Shown piece after piece: positions 9,487 through 16,828 of a DNA stretch of 64,000 nucleotides. Each line of letters begins with the position of its first letter. The stretch's first letter is position 1. The notes under the pieces were generated by a model that did not search any database, was not told the origin of the DNA, and saw only the letters and a program-made list of their open reading frames with translations. The stretch is from an uncultured Eubacteriales bacterium (GTDB lineage: Bacteria; Bacillota; Clostridia; Christensenellales; Borkfalkiaceae), in NCBI GenBank assembly GCA_900543915.1, contig UQTB01000007.1, positions 1 through 64,000 on the forward strand. Direction: 5' to 3'. Position numbers and translations under genes: made by a program.

Positions 9487-11064
9487 TCAGGCTTTCGTTG
9501 AGGGGAGATTCAGCCTGTCCCCGTAGCGTTTCAATAAATTCAGAAGGCAGTAGAGCTGTACGGAGATCTTCTTTTCGCCGAACAGCGCTTCGGGGGGCTG
9601 CAAGAGCGCCTGGTCGAGCCCGATGTATTCTTGATTGCAGATCTCGTTGAAGTCCATGACGGCGCGGTTATCCTCCAGCTCTTGCCTCTCAATCTCTTCC
9701 TTTTTGTTTTTGAAAAAATTTTCAGCTTCTTTTTTATTGCAGGACAGCAGCGTGATGCCGAAAAAGTCCGGCTTGCCGCCGCGGTTTAACAGGCGGATAT
9801 AGCCGCAGACAATCGTCTCCTTAAAACAGGAGGGGGGAAGATGGCTCTCCTCCGCCAGTTCGCGTTCCATGGCGCGGGAGAGAAAGGCGCCGAAGTCGCA
9901 TTCGTACTTTTTCATGGAGCGGTAATAGCGGTATTCCCTGCGCGCGATCTGCGCTTCTTCCTGCTTTTCAAAGACTTTTTTGTATTTAGGATCTTTGTTA
10001 ACGGCGGAAAGGGCGTCTTTTCTCGCTTTCTTCCAGTTCTGTTTTGCGGCGCGGTACGCGCGCTTTTTTTCGGCTAGCAGCTGTTTTTTCTCCTTTTTGT
10101 CCTGCTCGAAGAGGTCCTCGAAGTCGGCGGAGCCGGAGCCGCTCGGCACGTAGCAGTCGTTGTTGACGTCGTTCCGGTTGTGCTGGCGGTTGATTATCAG
10201 ATATCTGTCCGACGTGACCGCGAGCGTACTTGCGCCCACGATGTTGGCGGCAGGGCTGTCCGTCAGGTTATAGAGCATGCCGTAGCGGTCCACGGTCATC
10301 TTTTTGCCGTCGTAGACGGAGGAAAAATCCGCCTCGAACACCTGATCGAATATGAGGTCGTTGGACGTCATGTTGGAGAAGTAATCCGTCTTCTGCACCC
10401 AGACGCAGGGCGGCGCGCCGTCCCGCTGTTTCCGCTTCCAGTTTTCCGCGGACAGCATGTCCGTTCTCAGCCGCACGAGATTGCCGTTGAAGATGTTTTT
10501 CCCCTGGGAAATTTTTTCGCTCACGATCTGATAGAGCGCGCGCCGCTGTTCTTCGTTCATGGCGGGCTTATGCGGCACGACTTTCAGCCGCATGCCGCGC
10601 GCCGAAGCGAGGAGCGCGTCGTCCGCCGCGGGAGAGGAAAGATAGATCTCGTTTTCCCACTGCTCCCAGCGATAGCCGTTTTCCTCAAACGTCTTGGTGT
10701 GTTTTTTCATCACGCTCTCGACGACTTCCCGCTTCCAGGTGTTCTGATGAATCAGCTGGCGGTTGAAATATCCGCGGTAAAGCGCTGCTCCGGAGCGTAC
10801 CGCCCCGTATCCCGTGATGATCGCGGTGGCGGCGGACAGCAGGAGATCGGCGATTTCCTTGATTCCGTCCGCGCGCGTCGCGCCCGCGAGCTCGACGGCG
10901 TTGACAACCGTGCTCGCGGCGGCTGCCGCAAACGTCGCAAAAAAGGCGATCAGCGTGTAAAAGAAGCCGGACCGCAGAACGGAATACAGCTTGATTTTCG
11001 TTGCAGAATATTCTTTTCCTTTTTTTCTTTTTTTCTCTTTCTTCTCTTTTTTTTCTCTTTTCAT
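9487..11064 (-). CDS. Membrane-anchored protein with a possible Nudix-like domain
   Basis: The ATG at 11064 overlaps the stop of the fumarase beta gene (ATGA), giving a 525-residue protein; a longer upstream frame is just the shadow of fumarase. Residues 1-17 are almost wholly Lys/Glu/Arg. Two membrane segments follow at about 33-52 and 69-88. A large cytoplasmic part contains DSPAANIVGASTLAVTSD and YLIINRQHNRNDVNNDCY, which look like a Nudix beta-sheet. Then come a Lys/Glu/Ala-rich coiled-coil insertion and RELAEESHLPPSCFKE, which resembles the REUxEE part of a Nudix box. The first half of a Nudix box (GX5E) is not clear, so catalytic activity is uncertain. The link to fumarase may be only positional. 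Confidence 0.65.
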   Translation of the reverse strand: MKREKKEKKEKKRKKGKEYSATKIKLYSVLRSGFFYTLIAFFATFAAAAASTVVNAVELAGATRADGIKEIADLLLSAATAIITGYGAVRSGAALYRGYFNRQLIHQNTWKREVVESVMKKHTKTFEENGYRWEQWENEIYLSSPAADDALLASARGMRLKVVPHKPAMNEEQRRALYQIVSEKISQGKNIFNGNLVRLRTDMLSAENWKRKQRDGAPPCVWVQKTDYFSNMTSNDLIFDQVFEADFSSVYDGKKMTVDRYGMLYNLTDSPAANIVGASTLAVTSDRYLIINRQHNRNDVNNDCYVPSGSGSADFEDLFEQDKKEKKQLLAEKKRAYRAAKQNWKKARKDALSAVNKDPKYKKVFEKQEEAQIARREYRYYRSMKKYECDFGAFLSRAMERELAEESHLPPSCFKETIVCGYIRLLNRGGKPDFFGITLLSCNKKEAENFFKNKKEEIERQELEDNRAVMDFNEICNQEYIGLDQALLQPPEALFGEKKISVQLYCLLNLLKRYGDRLNLPSTKA

Positions 11065-11594
11065 GTCCGTTTGCCGTAAATGCTGCCGCCGTCCGCGTCG
11101 ATGGCGACGACGACGGGGAAGTCCTCTATCTCGAGGCGGTGCACTCCCTCCGAGAGAAGGTCGGGAAAGGCGATGCACTCGCTTTTCCGGATGGCGTTTC
11201 CGTAGGTCGCGCCCAGCCCACCGATCGCGGCAAAGTAGACCGCCCTGTTCCTGACGATGCTCTTCACCACCGCTTCGCCCCGCTCGCCCTTGCCGATCAT
11301 GCCCTTCAGCCCGGCGTCCAGAAGGGCGGGGGTGAACACGTCCACGCGGTAGCTGGTGGTGGGGCCGCAGCTGCCGCTGCTTTTTCCCGCCGGCGCGGGG
11401 CAGGGGCCCGCGGAGTAGATGGTCTGCCCCGCGAGCGCGAAGGGCAGCGGTTCTCCCTTTTTCATCATCTCCGTCAGCCGCCGGTGCGCCGCGTCGCGCG
11501 CGGTATAGACGACGCCGGACAGCAGGACTCTGTCTCCCGCTTTCAGCGAGCCGAACAGCGGCGCATCCTCGGGAAGCCTGATTTTCTTGACCAT
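11061..11594 (-). CDS. Class I fumarate hydratase, beta (C-terminal) subunit
   Basis: Together with the alpha subunit it interconverts fumarate and malate (or acts on tartrate in the closely related TtdAB enzymes) with an oxygen-sensitive [4Fe-4S] cluster. The 177-residue length matches separate beta subunits. Seen are GDRVLLSGVVYTARDAAH at the N-terminus, GPTTSYRVD, GMIGKGERG and GGLGATYG. It starts one base after the stop of the alpha gene. Fumarase and L-tartrate dehydratase cannot be told apart safely from sequence alone; fumarase is more likely for an anaerobe with no tartrate genes nearby. Confidence 0.9.
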   Translation of the reverse strand: MVKKIRLPEDAPLFGSLKAGDRVLLSGVVYTARDAAHRRLTEMMKKGEPLPFALAGQTIYSAGPCPAPAGKSSGSCGPTTSYRVDVFTPALLDAGLKGMIGKGERGEAVVKSIVRNRAVYFAAIGGLGATYGNAIRKSECIAFPDLLSEGVHRLEIEDFPVVVAIDADGGSIYGKRT

Positions 11595-11595
11595 A

Positions 11596-12435
11596 TTACA
11601 GAATTTCCTCCTCGCAGCGCGCGCAGTGGCACTGCATGTTGACCGCCACGGGAAGCCCGGCGATGTGGGTGGGGAGCACCTCGATCGCCACGCTCAGCGC
11701 GGTGATGTCCCCGCCGAAGCCCTGCGCGCCGATCTGCAGCGCGTTGACGGCGGAAAGCGCCCGTTCCTCCAGTTCCCTGACGTCCGCGCGCTCCGCAGGC
11801 GCTCCGACCGGGCGCAGAAGCGCCTTTTTTGCCAGATATGCGCACTTGTCGAACGTGCCGCCCACGCCTACGCCCACGATGACGGGGGGACAGGGGCGGC
11901 TGCCCGCATCCCTGACCGCCGAAACGACGGCGTTCACGATGCCCTCTTTGCCCGCGGCGGGGGTGAGCATATAGAGCTTGCTCATGTTTTCGCTGCCGAA
12001 GCCCTTGGGCAGGACGGTCACTCTGACCCTGTCACCCGGCACGATCTCGGTATAGAGCACGGCGGGCGTATTGTCCCCCGTGTTGATGCGGGTGAGCGGA
12101 TCGCAGCAGCTCTTGCGGAAACAGCCGTCCGCGTATGCGCGCCGCACGCCGGCATTCGCCGCCTCCGCGACGGGAGCGCCGGCGATGTGCACGTCCTGCC
12201 CCACTTCCAGCATGACGACGCAGAGCCCCGTATCCTGGCAGACGGGGAGGGACTCCCGCACCGCCACGTCCGCGTTCTCCGCCATCAGCGACAGCGCGTA
12301 CCGCGCGAGCTCCCCGGTCTCCGCCTGCGCCGCGCAGGTCAGCGCGCGCTTCGCGGACGGGGTGAGGTTTACGCCTGCTTTCAGGGCGAGGCGGTAGACC
12401 GCGTTTTCGATTTCGTTTGATGATATCGTTCTCAT
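11596..12435 (-). CDS. Class I fumarate hydratase, alpha (N-terminal) subunit
   Basis: The cluster-binding subunit of the two-part class I hydratase, 279 residues. Candidate iron-sulfur ligands are the Cys of PVCQDTG, that of GGTFDKCAYLA, and the C-terminal CHCARC region. PKGFGSENMS and VGVGVGGTFD are family signatures. It heads a three-gene leftward operon (alpha, beta, membrane protein). A possible -10 TATAAT lies on the minus strand at 12445-12450, but its -35 is weak. Confidence 0.92.
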   Translation of the reverse strand: MRTISSNEIENAVYRLALKAGVNLTPSAKRALTCAAQAETGELARYALSLMAENADVAVRESLPVCQDTGLCVVMLEVGQDVHIAGAPVAEAANAGVRRAYADGCFRKSCCDPLTRINTGDNTPAVLYTEIVPGDRVRVTVLPKGFGSENMSKLYMLTPAAGKEGIVNAVVSAVRDAGSRPCPPVIVGVGVGGTFDKCAYLAKKALLRPVGAPAERADVRELEERALSAVNALQIGAQGFGGDITALSVAIEVLPTHIAGLPVAVNMQCHCARCEEEIL

Positions 12436-12514
12436 AGCGCTTTTATTATACCATAATTTCAGAAAAGCGGAAATAATATTTTACTATTTTGTCAAAATAT
12501 TGTAAAATAAGATT

Positions 12515-13405
12515 ATGAACGGACTTTCTGAGCGGCCGCTCGGCGAACGGGAGGCGGGGATTGCCTATTCCGCCGCCGCCGTCCTGCCGCTGTTTTTTTC
12601 CCTGATCTTTGCGCTGATCGCCCCGGCGGTTTCCCCCGATTACGAAAACGAGGGCTGGTATACGCTGGGCGCTTATCTGTGTTCGCAGCTGGCTTTTCTC
12701 GCGGTGGTTGCGGGCGTGTGCGCTTTTACGCGGCAAAGCCCCGCAAAGGCGCTCGGATTTTGCCGCTGTCACGTGAAATTCTATCTGATCGGCTTCGTGC
12801 TGGTCTTCGGCATGCTGTTCGGCGCGAGCATTCTCGCCTCGCTGTTTGAAACCTGGATGGAGGAGCTCGGCTTCACGCTCTCCGGCGCGCCCGTTCCCGT
12901 GGACACCGCGGGGTATTTCGCCGCGAGCCTCGTCGTCGTGGGGATCATCCCCGGGATCCTCGAGGAAGCGCTGTTCCGCGGCGTGCTGCTCGGCGGCATG
13001 AAGCGCTTTCCGCCCTGGGCGGCGGTTCTGCTGTCCGGCGCGCTGTTTTCTCTCTTTCATCAGAACCCCGCGCAGACGGTCTATCAGTTCCTGTTCGGCT
13101 GCGTATTCGCGCTCGTCGTGATCAAATCCGGTTCACTGCTTCCCGCCGTCTTCATGCACGTGCTCAACAACGCCTTTATCATCGTATACCAATATCTCGG
13201 CGCAGAGCCGGGCGAGACCGCTTCGCTCATCCTGCTGATCGCGGGGCTGATTGCGGCGGTCGGGGGAATCACGTGTTTGCTTCTGTGCAAAACACCCCCG
13301 CGGGAGGAAAGAGAACGCCCCCGTTACGGCGTATTTTTCCTGTACGCGTCGCTGGGCATTCTCTATTGCGCCGCCATGTGGGCGCTGACGCTGGTGGCAG
13401 TATGA
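12515..13405 (+). CDS. CPBP family intramembrane glutamic endopeptidase
   Basis: A multi-pass membrane protein of 296 residues with the CPBP (Rce1-like, Abi) motifs: EEALFRG (motif 1), FSLFHQNP (motif 2) and MHVLNNAF (motif 3). About eight hydrophobic segments are visible. Members are membrane proteases or partners in bacteriocin immunity and protein maturation; the substrate here is unknown. The ATG at 12515 has no visible ribosome binding site, and the -10-like TAAAAT at 12503-12508 suggests a leaderless or near-leaderless mRNA. The stop overlaps the ATG of rlmH. Confidence 0.88.
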   Translation: MNGLSERPLGEREAGIAYSAAAVLPLFFSLIFALIAPAVSPDYENEGWYTLGAYLCSQLAFLAVVAGVCAFTRQSPAKALGFCRCHVKFYLIGFVLVFGMLFGASILASLFETWMEELGFTLSGAPVPVDTAGYFAASLVVVGIIPGILEEALFRGVLLGGMKRFPPWAAVLLSGALFSLFHQNPAQTVYQFLFGCVFALVVIKSGSLLPAVFMHVLNNAFIIVYQYLGAEPGETASLILLIAGLIAAVGGITCLLLCKTPPREERERPRYGVFFLYASLGILYCAAMWALTLVAV

Positions 13406-13875
13406 TCAGGATCAGGCTGGTCGCGGTGGGAAAGGTAAAGGAGGGGTATTTTCGGGAGGCGTTTCTCGAATACGAAAAGCGCCTCGGCCGGTTCTGCCGC
13501 TTGTCCGTAACGGAAATCAAAGAGGAACTCCTCGGCAAAGACGGAGCGGCGGAGCGCGCCGCCGTCGTGCGGCGGGAGGGAGAGCGGATTCTCCCGGAGC
13601 TCAGGGGGCGGGTGGCGGCGCTCGCAGTGGAGGGGAAAAAGCTGTCCAGCGAAGGGCTTTCCGCCTGGCTGACGGAGGCGGTTTCGCGCGGCGCGGGCGA
13701 GCTGACGTTCGTCATCGGCGGCTCGTACGGCCTCTCCGACGCGGTGAAAGGGCGCGCGGATCTCCTCCTGTCCCTTTCGGATATGACCTTTCCGCATACG
13801 CTGACGCGCGTTCTCCTGGCGGAACAGCTTTACCGCGCGTTTACCATCGCCGAGGGCAGCGGCTATCATAAATAG
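13402..13875 (+). CDS. rlmH: 23S rRNA (pseudouridine1915-N3)-methyltransferase
   Basis: SPOUT-fold methyltransferase of 157 residues, the normal length. It methylates the pseudouridine at position 1915 of 23S rRNA. The typical start MIRIRLVAVGKVKEGYFREA, the SAM-binding FVIGGSYGLS and the C-terminal ending GSGYHK are all present. The start at 13402 lies in an ATGA overlap with the protease gene; an in-frame extension upstream runs inside that gene and is not used. Confidence 0.96.
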   Translation: MIRIRLVAVGKVKEGYFREAFLEYEKRLGRFCRLSVTEIKEELLGKDGAAERAAVVRREGERILPELRGRVAALAVEGKKLSSEGLSAWLTEAVSRGAGELTFVIGGSYGLSDAVKGRADLLLSLSDMTFPHTLTRVLLAEQLYRAFTIAEGSGYHK

Positions 13876-13893
13876 GGACGGGAACCGCGGCGG

Positions 13894-13917
13894 CGTTCAT
13901 ATCATAGACTATGAACG
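13894..13917. repeat. Inverted repeat over the M14 peptidase start codon
   Basis: CGTTCATA and TATGAACG form a perfect 8-base inverted repeat around an 8-base loop. The second arm contains the ATG at 13911, so in mRNA the start codon would be paired. Confidence 0.55.
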
Positions 13918-14669
13918 TCTTGCAAGCGGTGGAGGAAGCCTACCGCGCCTACGAGGGCGAAAAGGGCTACATCGGTTTTTCGGAAAACGGGGCGGGGATT
14001 CCTTATTTCCTCATCGGAAGGGGCGCTCCCGTCGTACTGGCGCAGTTCTCCATGCACGCGCGCGAGTATATCACTTCCTATCTCGCCCTGCATTACCTCG
14101 GCGATCTGGTCAAAAGCCCCGTGAAGGGGAGCGTGTATCTTCTCCCGCTCATGAATCCGGACGGCGTGAAGATCTGCCTTTCCGGGCATCCTCTTTACAA
14201 GGCGAATGCGCGGGGCGTGGACCTGAACGTCAATTTCGACGCGAAGTGGGGGACGGGCGCCTCCAACGTCTTTACGCCGGGCGCGGAGAATTACGTGGGA
14301 CCCTATCCCTTTTCGGAGAGCGAGACGCGCGCGCTGCGCGACTTCACTTACGCCGTCCGCCCGGACGCGACGCTTTCCTTTCACGCCAAGGGAGAAGAGA
14401 TCTACTGGTGCTTTGATCAGAGCGGGGAGCGGCTGCTCCGGGATCTTTTGATCGCGGAGGCGGTCTCGCGGGAGACGGGGTATCCCTTAAAACGCACGCC
14501 GAACAGCGCGGGCGGCTATAAGGACTGGTGCGTCTCCGCGCTCAGGATCCCCGCCCTGACCATAGAGGTGGGGAAAGACGCGCTCGCGCACCCCATCGGG
14601 CGGGAACACAGCGAGCAGATTTACGCCGATATCAAGGGCGCCTTCCGGGCGCTTGCCGAGGAGTTATGA
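13911..14669 (+). CDS. M14 family zinc carboxypeptidase
   Basis: A 252-residue M14-type metallopeptidase. The zinc site is HAREY (HxxE) near residue 49 with a later His in SFHAKGEE. NPDG, the RGVDLNVNF motif and the Glu in LTIEVG complete the active site. There is no signal peptide, so it should act in the cytoplasm, where gamma-D-glutamyl-meso-diaminopimelate peptidase-type enzymes recycle cell-wall peptides; that substrate is an inference. No ribosome binding site is obvious, and the start lies in a hairpin. The stop overlaps the tadA ATG. Confidence 0.88.
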   Translation: MNVLQAVEEAYRAYEGEKGYIGFSENGAGIPYFLIGRGAPVVLAQFSMHAREYITSYLALHYLGDLVKSPVKGSVYLLPLMNPDGVKICLSGHPLYKANARGVDLNVNFDAKWGTGASNVFTPGAENYVGPYPFSESETRALRDFTYAVRPDATLSFHAKGEEIYWCFDQSGERLLRDLLIAEAVSRETGYPLKRTPNSAGGYKDWCVSALRIPALTIEVGKDALAHPIGREHSEQIYADIKGAFRALAEEL

Positions 14670-15127
14670 AGGAAAAATTCATGCGCGAAGCGATCAGAGA
14701 GAGCCAAAAGGCGTTCGAGCGGGACGAGGTGCCCATCGGGTGCGTCATCGTGAAGGACGGGAAAATCATCGCGCGCGCACACAACCGCAAGGAAGAAAAA
14801 AAGTGCGCCACGGCGCACGCGGAGATTCTCGCCATCGAAAAGGCGAGCAGAAAAACGGGGGACTGGCGGCTGGACGGCTGCGAGATGTACGTCACGCTGG
14901 AGCCCTGCCCCATGTGCGCGGGCGCGATCGCCAACGCGCGGCTTTGCAAGCTCTATTTCGGCGCGTACGAGAAAAAGAGCGGAAGCGCGGAGAGCCGCCA
15001 TTCCCTTCTGACCGAGAGCGGGCTCAACTGGTCCGTTCCCCACGAGGGCGGGCTGCTGGAGGAGGAATGCGCCGCCGTGCTGAAAAATTACTTTAAAATT
15101 AAGCGGGAAGAAAGGAAAAAGAATTGA
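14666..15127 (+). CDS. tadA: tRNA-specific adenosine deaminase
   Basis: Deaminates A34 to inosine in the anticodon of tRNA-Arg(ACG). The 153-residue protein has the cytidine/deoxycytidylate-deaminase zinc motifs AHAE (with the catalytic Glu) and PCPMCAGAI, and the DEVPIGCVIV start typical of TadA. It begins at an ATGA overlap with the M14 peptidase gene. The longer in-frame extension upstream is a shadow. Its stop lies within the -35 of the prs promoter. Confidence 0.95.
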   Translation: MKEKFMREAIRESQKAFERDEVPIGCVIVKDGKIIARAHNRKEEKKCATAHAEILAIEKASRKTGDWRLDGCEMYVTLEPCPMCAGAIANARLCKLYFGAYEKKSGSAESRHSLLTESGLNWSVPHEGGLLEEECAAVLKNYFKIKREERKKN

Positions 15128-15152
15128 CTATTTTTCTGTTTTCGATTAAAAT
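15124..15152 (+). promoter_or_regulatory. Sigma-A promoter of prs
   Basis: TTGACT at 15124-15129 and TAAAAT at 15147-15152, 17-base spacer. The -35 overlaps the end of tadA. Confidence 0.7.
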
Positions 15153-15238
15153 AATATAGCGTTCGGCAAAATGAGGGGAAGAAAACCGGAACAAGCCTGC
15201 AAGGGATTGAAATATACGAAAGCGAGGATAGGAGTAAC

Positions 15239-16192
15239 ATGATTACACACGGCAATGAGATCGAATTGTTTTCGGGCAATTCCAACAAGCCCCTGGCGGA
15301 GGCGATCGCAAAGGAGCTGAAAATCGGCCTTTCCGGCCTGGAAGTCGGTACGTTCAGCGACGGGGAGATCTCCGTTCACCTGTGCGAGACCGTCCGCGGA
15401 AAGGACGTGTTTCTGATTCAGTCCACATCCGCTCCCGTCAACAACAATCTGATGGAGTTACTGATCATGATCGACGCGGCGCGGCGCGCTTCCGCCGGCA
15501 GGATCACCGCCGTCATTCCCTATTTCGGGTATGCCAGACAGGACAGAAAAGCTCGTTCCAGAGATCCCATCACCGCCAAACTGGTCGCGGATATTCTCAC
15601 GACGGCGGGCGCGGACCGCGTGCTGACCATGGATCTCCACGCCGCGCAGATTCAGGGATTTTTCGATATCCCCGTCGATCACCTGCTCGGTTCCGCCATC
15701 CTCGCGAAATATTATAAAAAGAAGATCACGGAAGAATGGGTCGTCGTCTCGCCGGACGTGGGCAGCGTCGGCAGGGCGCGGAACTTCGCTTCCAAGATCA
15801 ACTGCCCGCTGGCGATCGTGGACAAGCGCCGCCCCAAGGCGAATCAGATCGAAGTCATGAACGTGATCGGCGACGTTGCGGGCAAGAGCTGCCTGATGGT
15901 GGACGATATGATCGACACCGCAGGCACCATCTGCCAGGGCGCCGAGGCGCTCATGAAAAACGGCGCGAAGGAGGTATATGCCTGCTGCACGCACGGCGTT
16001 CTCTCCGGCCCCGCGCTTGACCGCCTGACCGATTCCTGCATCAAGGAAATTGCGGTTCTGGATACCATCGATCTGACCGAGACCGCGCATAAGTGCGCAA
16101 AACTCAAGGTGCTGTCGGTCGCCAAGCTGTTTGCGAAGGCGATCACGAGCATTTACTCGGACACTTCCATTTCGGGCATTTACGAGGACTGA
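15239..16192 (+). CDS. prs: Ribose-phosphate pyrophosphokinase
   Basis: Makes PRPP from ribose 5-phosphate and ATP for nucleotide, histidine and tryptophan synthesis. The 317-residue length and the signatures GTFSDGEISV, RASAGRITAVIPYFGYARQDRK, DLHAAQIQGFF and the PRPP loop VDDMIDTAGTI are diagnostic of class I enzymes. The ATG at 15239 follows TAGGAG. The gene has its own promoter and a terminator directly after it. Confidence 0.97.
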   Translation: MITHGNEIELFSGNSNKPLAEAIAKELKIGLSGLEVGTFSDGEISVHLCETVRGKDVFLIQSTSAPVNNNLMELLIMIDAARRASAGRITAVIPYFGYARQDRKARSRDPITAKLVADILTTAGADRVLTMDLHAAQIQGFFDIPVDHLLGSAILAKYYKKKITEEWVVVSPDVGSVGRARNFASKINCPLAIVDKRRPKANQIEVMNVIGDVAGKSCLMVDDMIDTAGTICQGAEALMKNGAKEVYACCTHGVLSGPALDRLTDSCIKEIAVLDTIDLTETAHKCAKLKVLSVAKLFAKAITSIYSDTSISGIYED

Positions 16193-16200
16193 ACATTGCG

Positions 16201-16229
16201 TGCCGCGCCGCTGGGCGCGGCATTTTTAT
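16201..16229 (+). terminator. Rho-independent terminator after prs
   Basis: Stem TGCCGCGCC / GGCGCGGCA with a GCTG loop, then TTTTTAT. It lies only 12 bases before the pth start, so pth expression may depend on read-through. Confidence 0.85.
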
Positions 16230-16240
16230 GAGGAGACAGC

Positions 16241-16807
16241 ATGAAACTGATCGTGGGACTGGGCAATCCGGACGCGAAATATGCGCATACGTATCACAAT
16301 CTCGGCTTTATGGCGGTGGACTGCCTCGCCGCAAAGCTGGGGGTGTCGGCGGATAAAAAGAAGTGCCTGGCAAAGATCGCGGAGGCGCGCGTCGGGGGGG
16401 AGAAGGTCGTTCTCGCCAAGCCGCAGACCTATATGAATTTATCCGGAAAAAGCGTATCGGAGCTCGTCAATTACTTTCGCGTGCCCCTCGCCGATCTCGT
16501 CGTCATTTACGACGATTACGACCTGCCGAAGGGGGCGCTCCGCATCCGCACGGAGGGCTCGGCCGGAACGCACAACGGCATGCGCGACATCGTGTACGAG
16601 CTGGATTCCACTGCATTCGCGCGGATCCGCATCGGCTTCCGCTCGGAAAGCGACGCCCCTCTGATCAGCCAGGTGCTGTCCGCCATTCCGTCGGAGGACC
16701 GTCCGCTGTTCGAGCGGTCCGTGGAGCAGGCGGCGGAAGCGGCGCTTGCGTTCGCGCAGGGAGAACCCTGGGACGCGGTCATGCGCCGCTTCAACGCGAA
16801 GGGATAA
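16241..16807 (+). CDS. pth: Peptidyl-tRNA hydrolase
   Basis: Releases tRNA from peptidyl-tRNA that has dropped off ribosomes. The 188-residue protein shows MKLIVGLGNP at the start, the catalytic His in TYHNLGF, KPQTYMNLSG, and YDDYDLPKG and GTHNGMRDI later. The ribosome binding site GAGGAGA lies right after the prs terminator. Pth followed by mfd is a common order in Firmicutes. Confidence 0.97.
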   Translation: MKLIVGLGNPDAKYAHTYHNLGFMAVDCLAAKLGVSADKKKCLAKIAEARVGGEKVVLAKPQTYMNLSGKSVSELVNYFRVPLADLVVIYDDYDLPKGALRIRTEGSAGTHNGMRDIVYELDSTAFARIRIGFRSESDAPLISQVLSAIPSEDRPLFERSVEQAAEAALAFAQGEPWDAVMRRFNAKG

Positions 16808-16828
16808 CCGCCTTCCGCGCGTCAGGAT

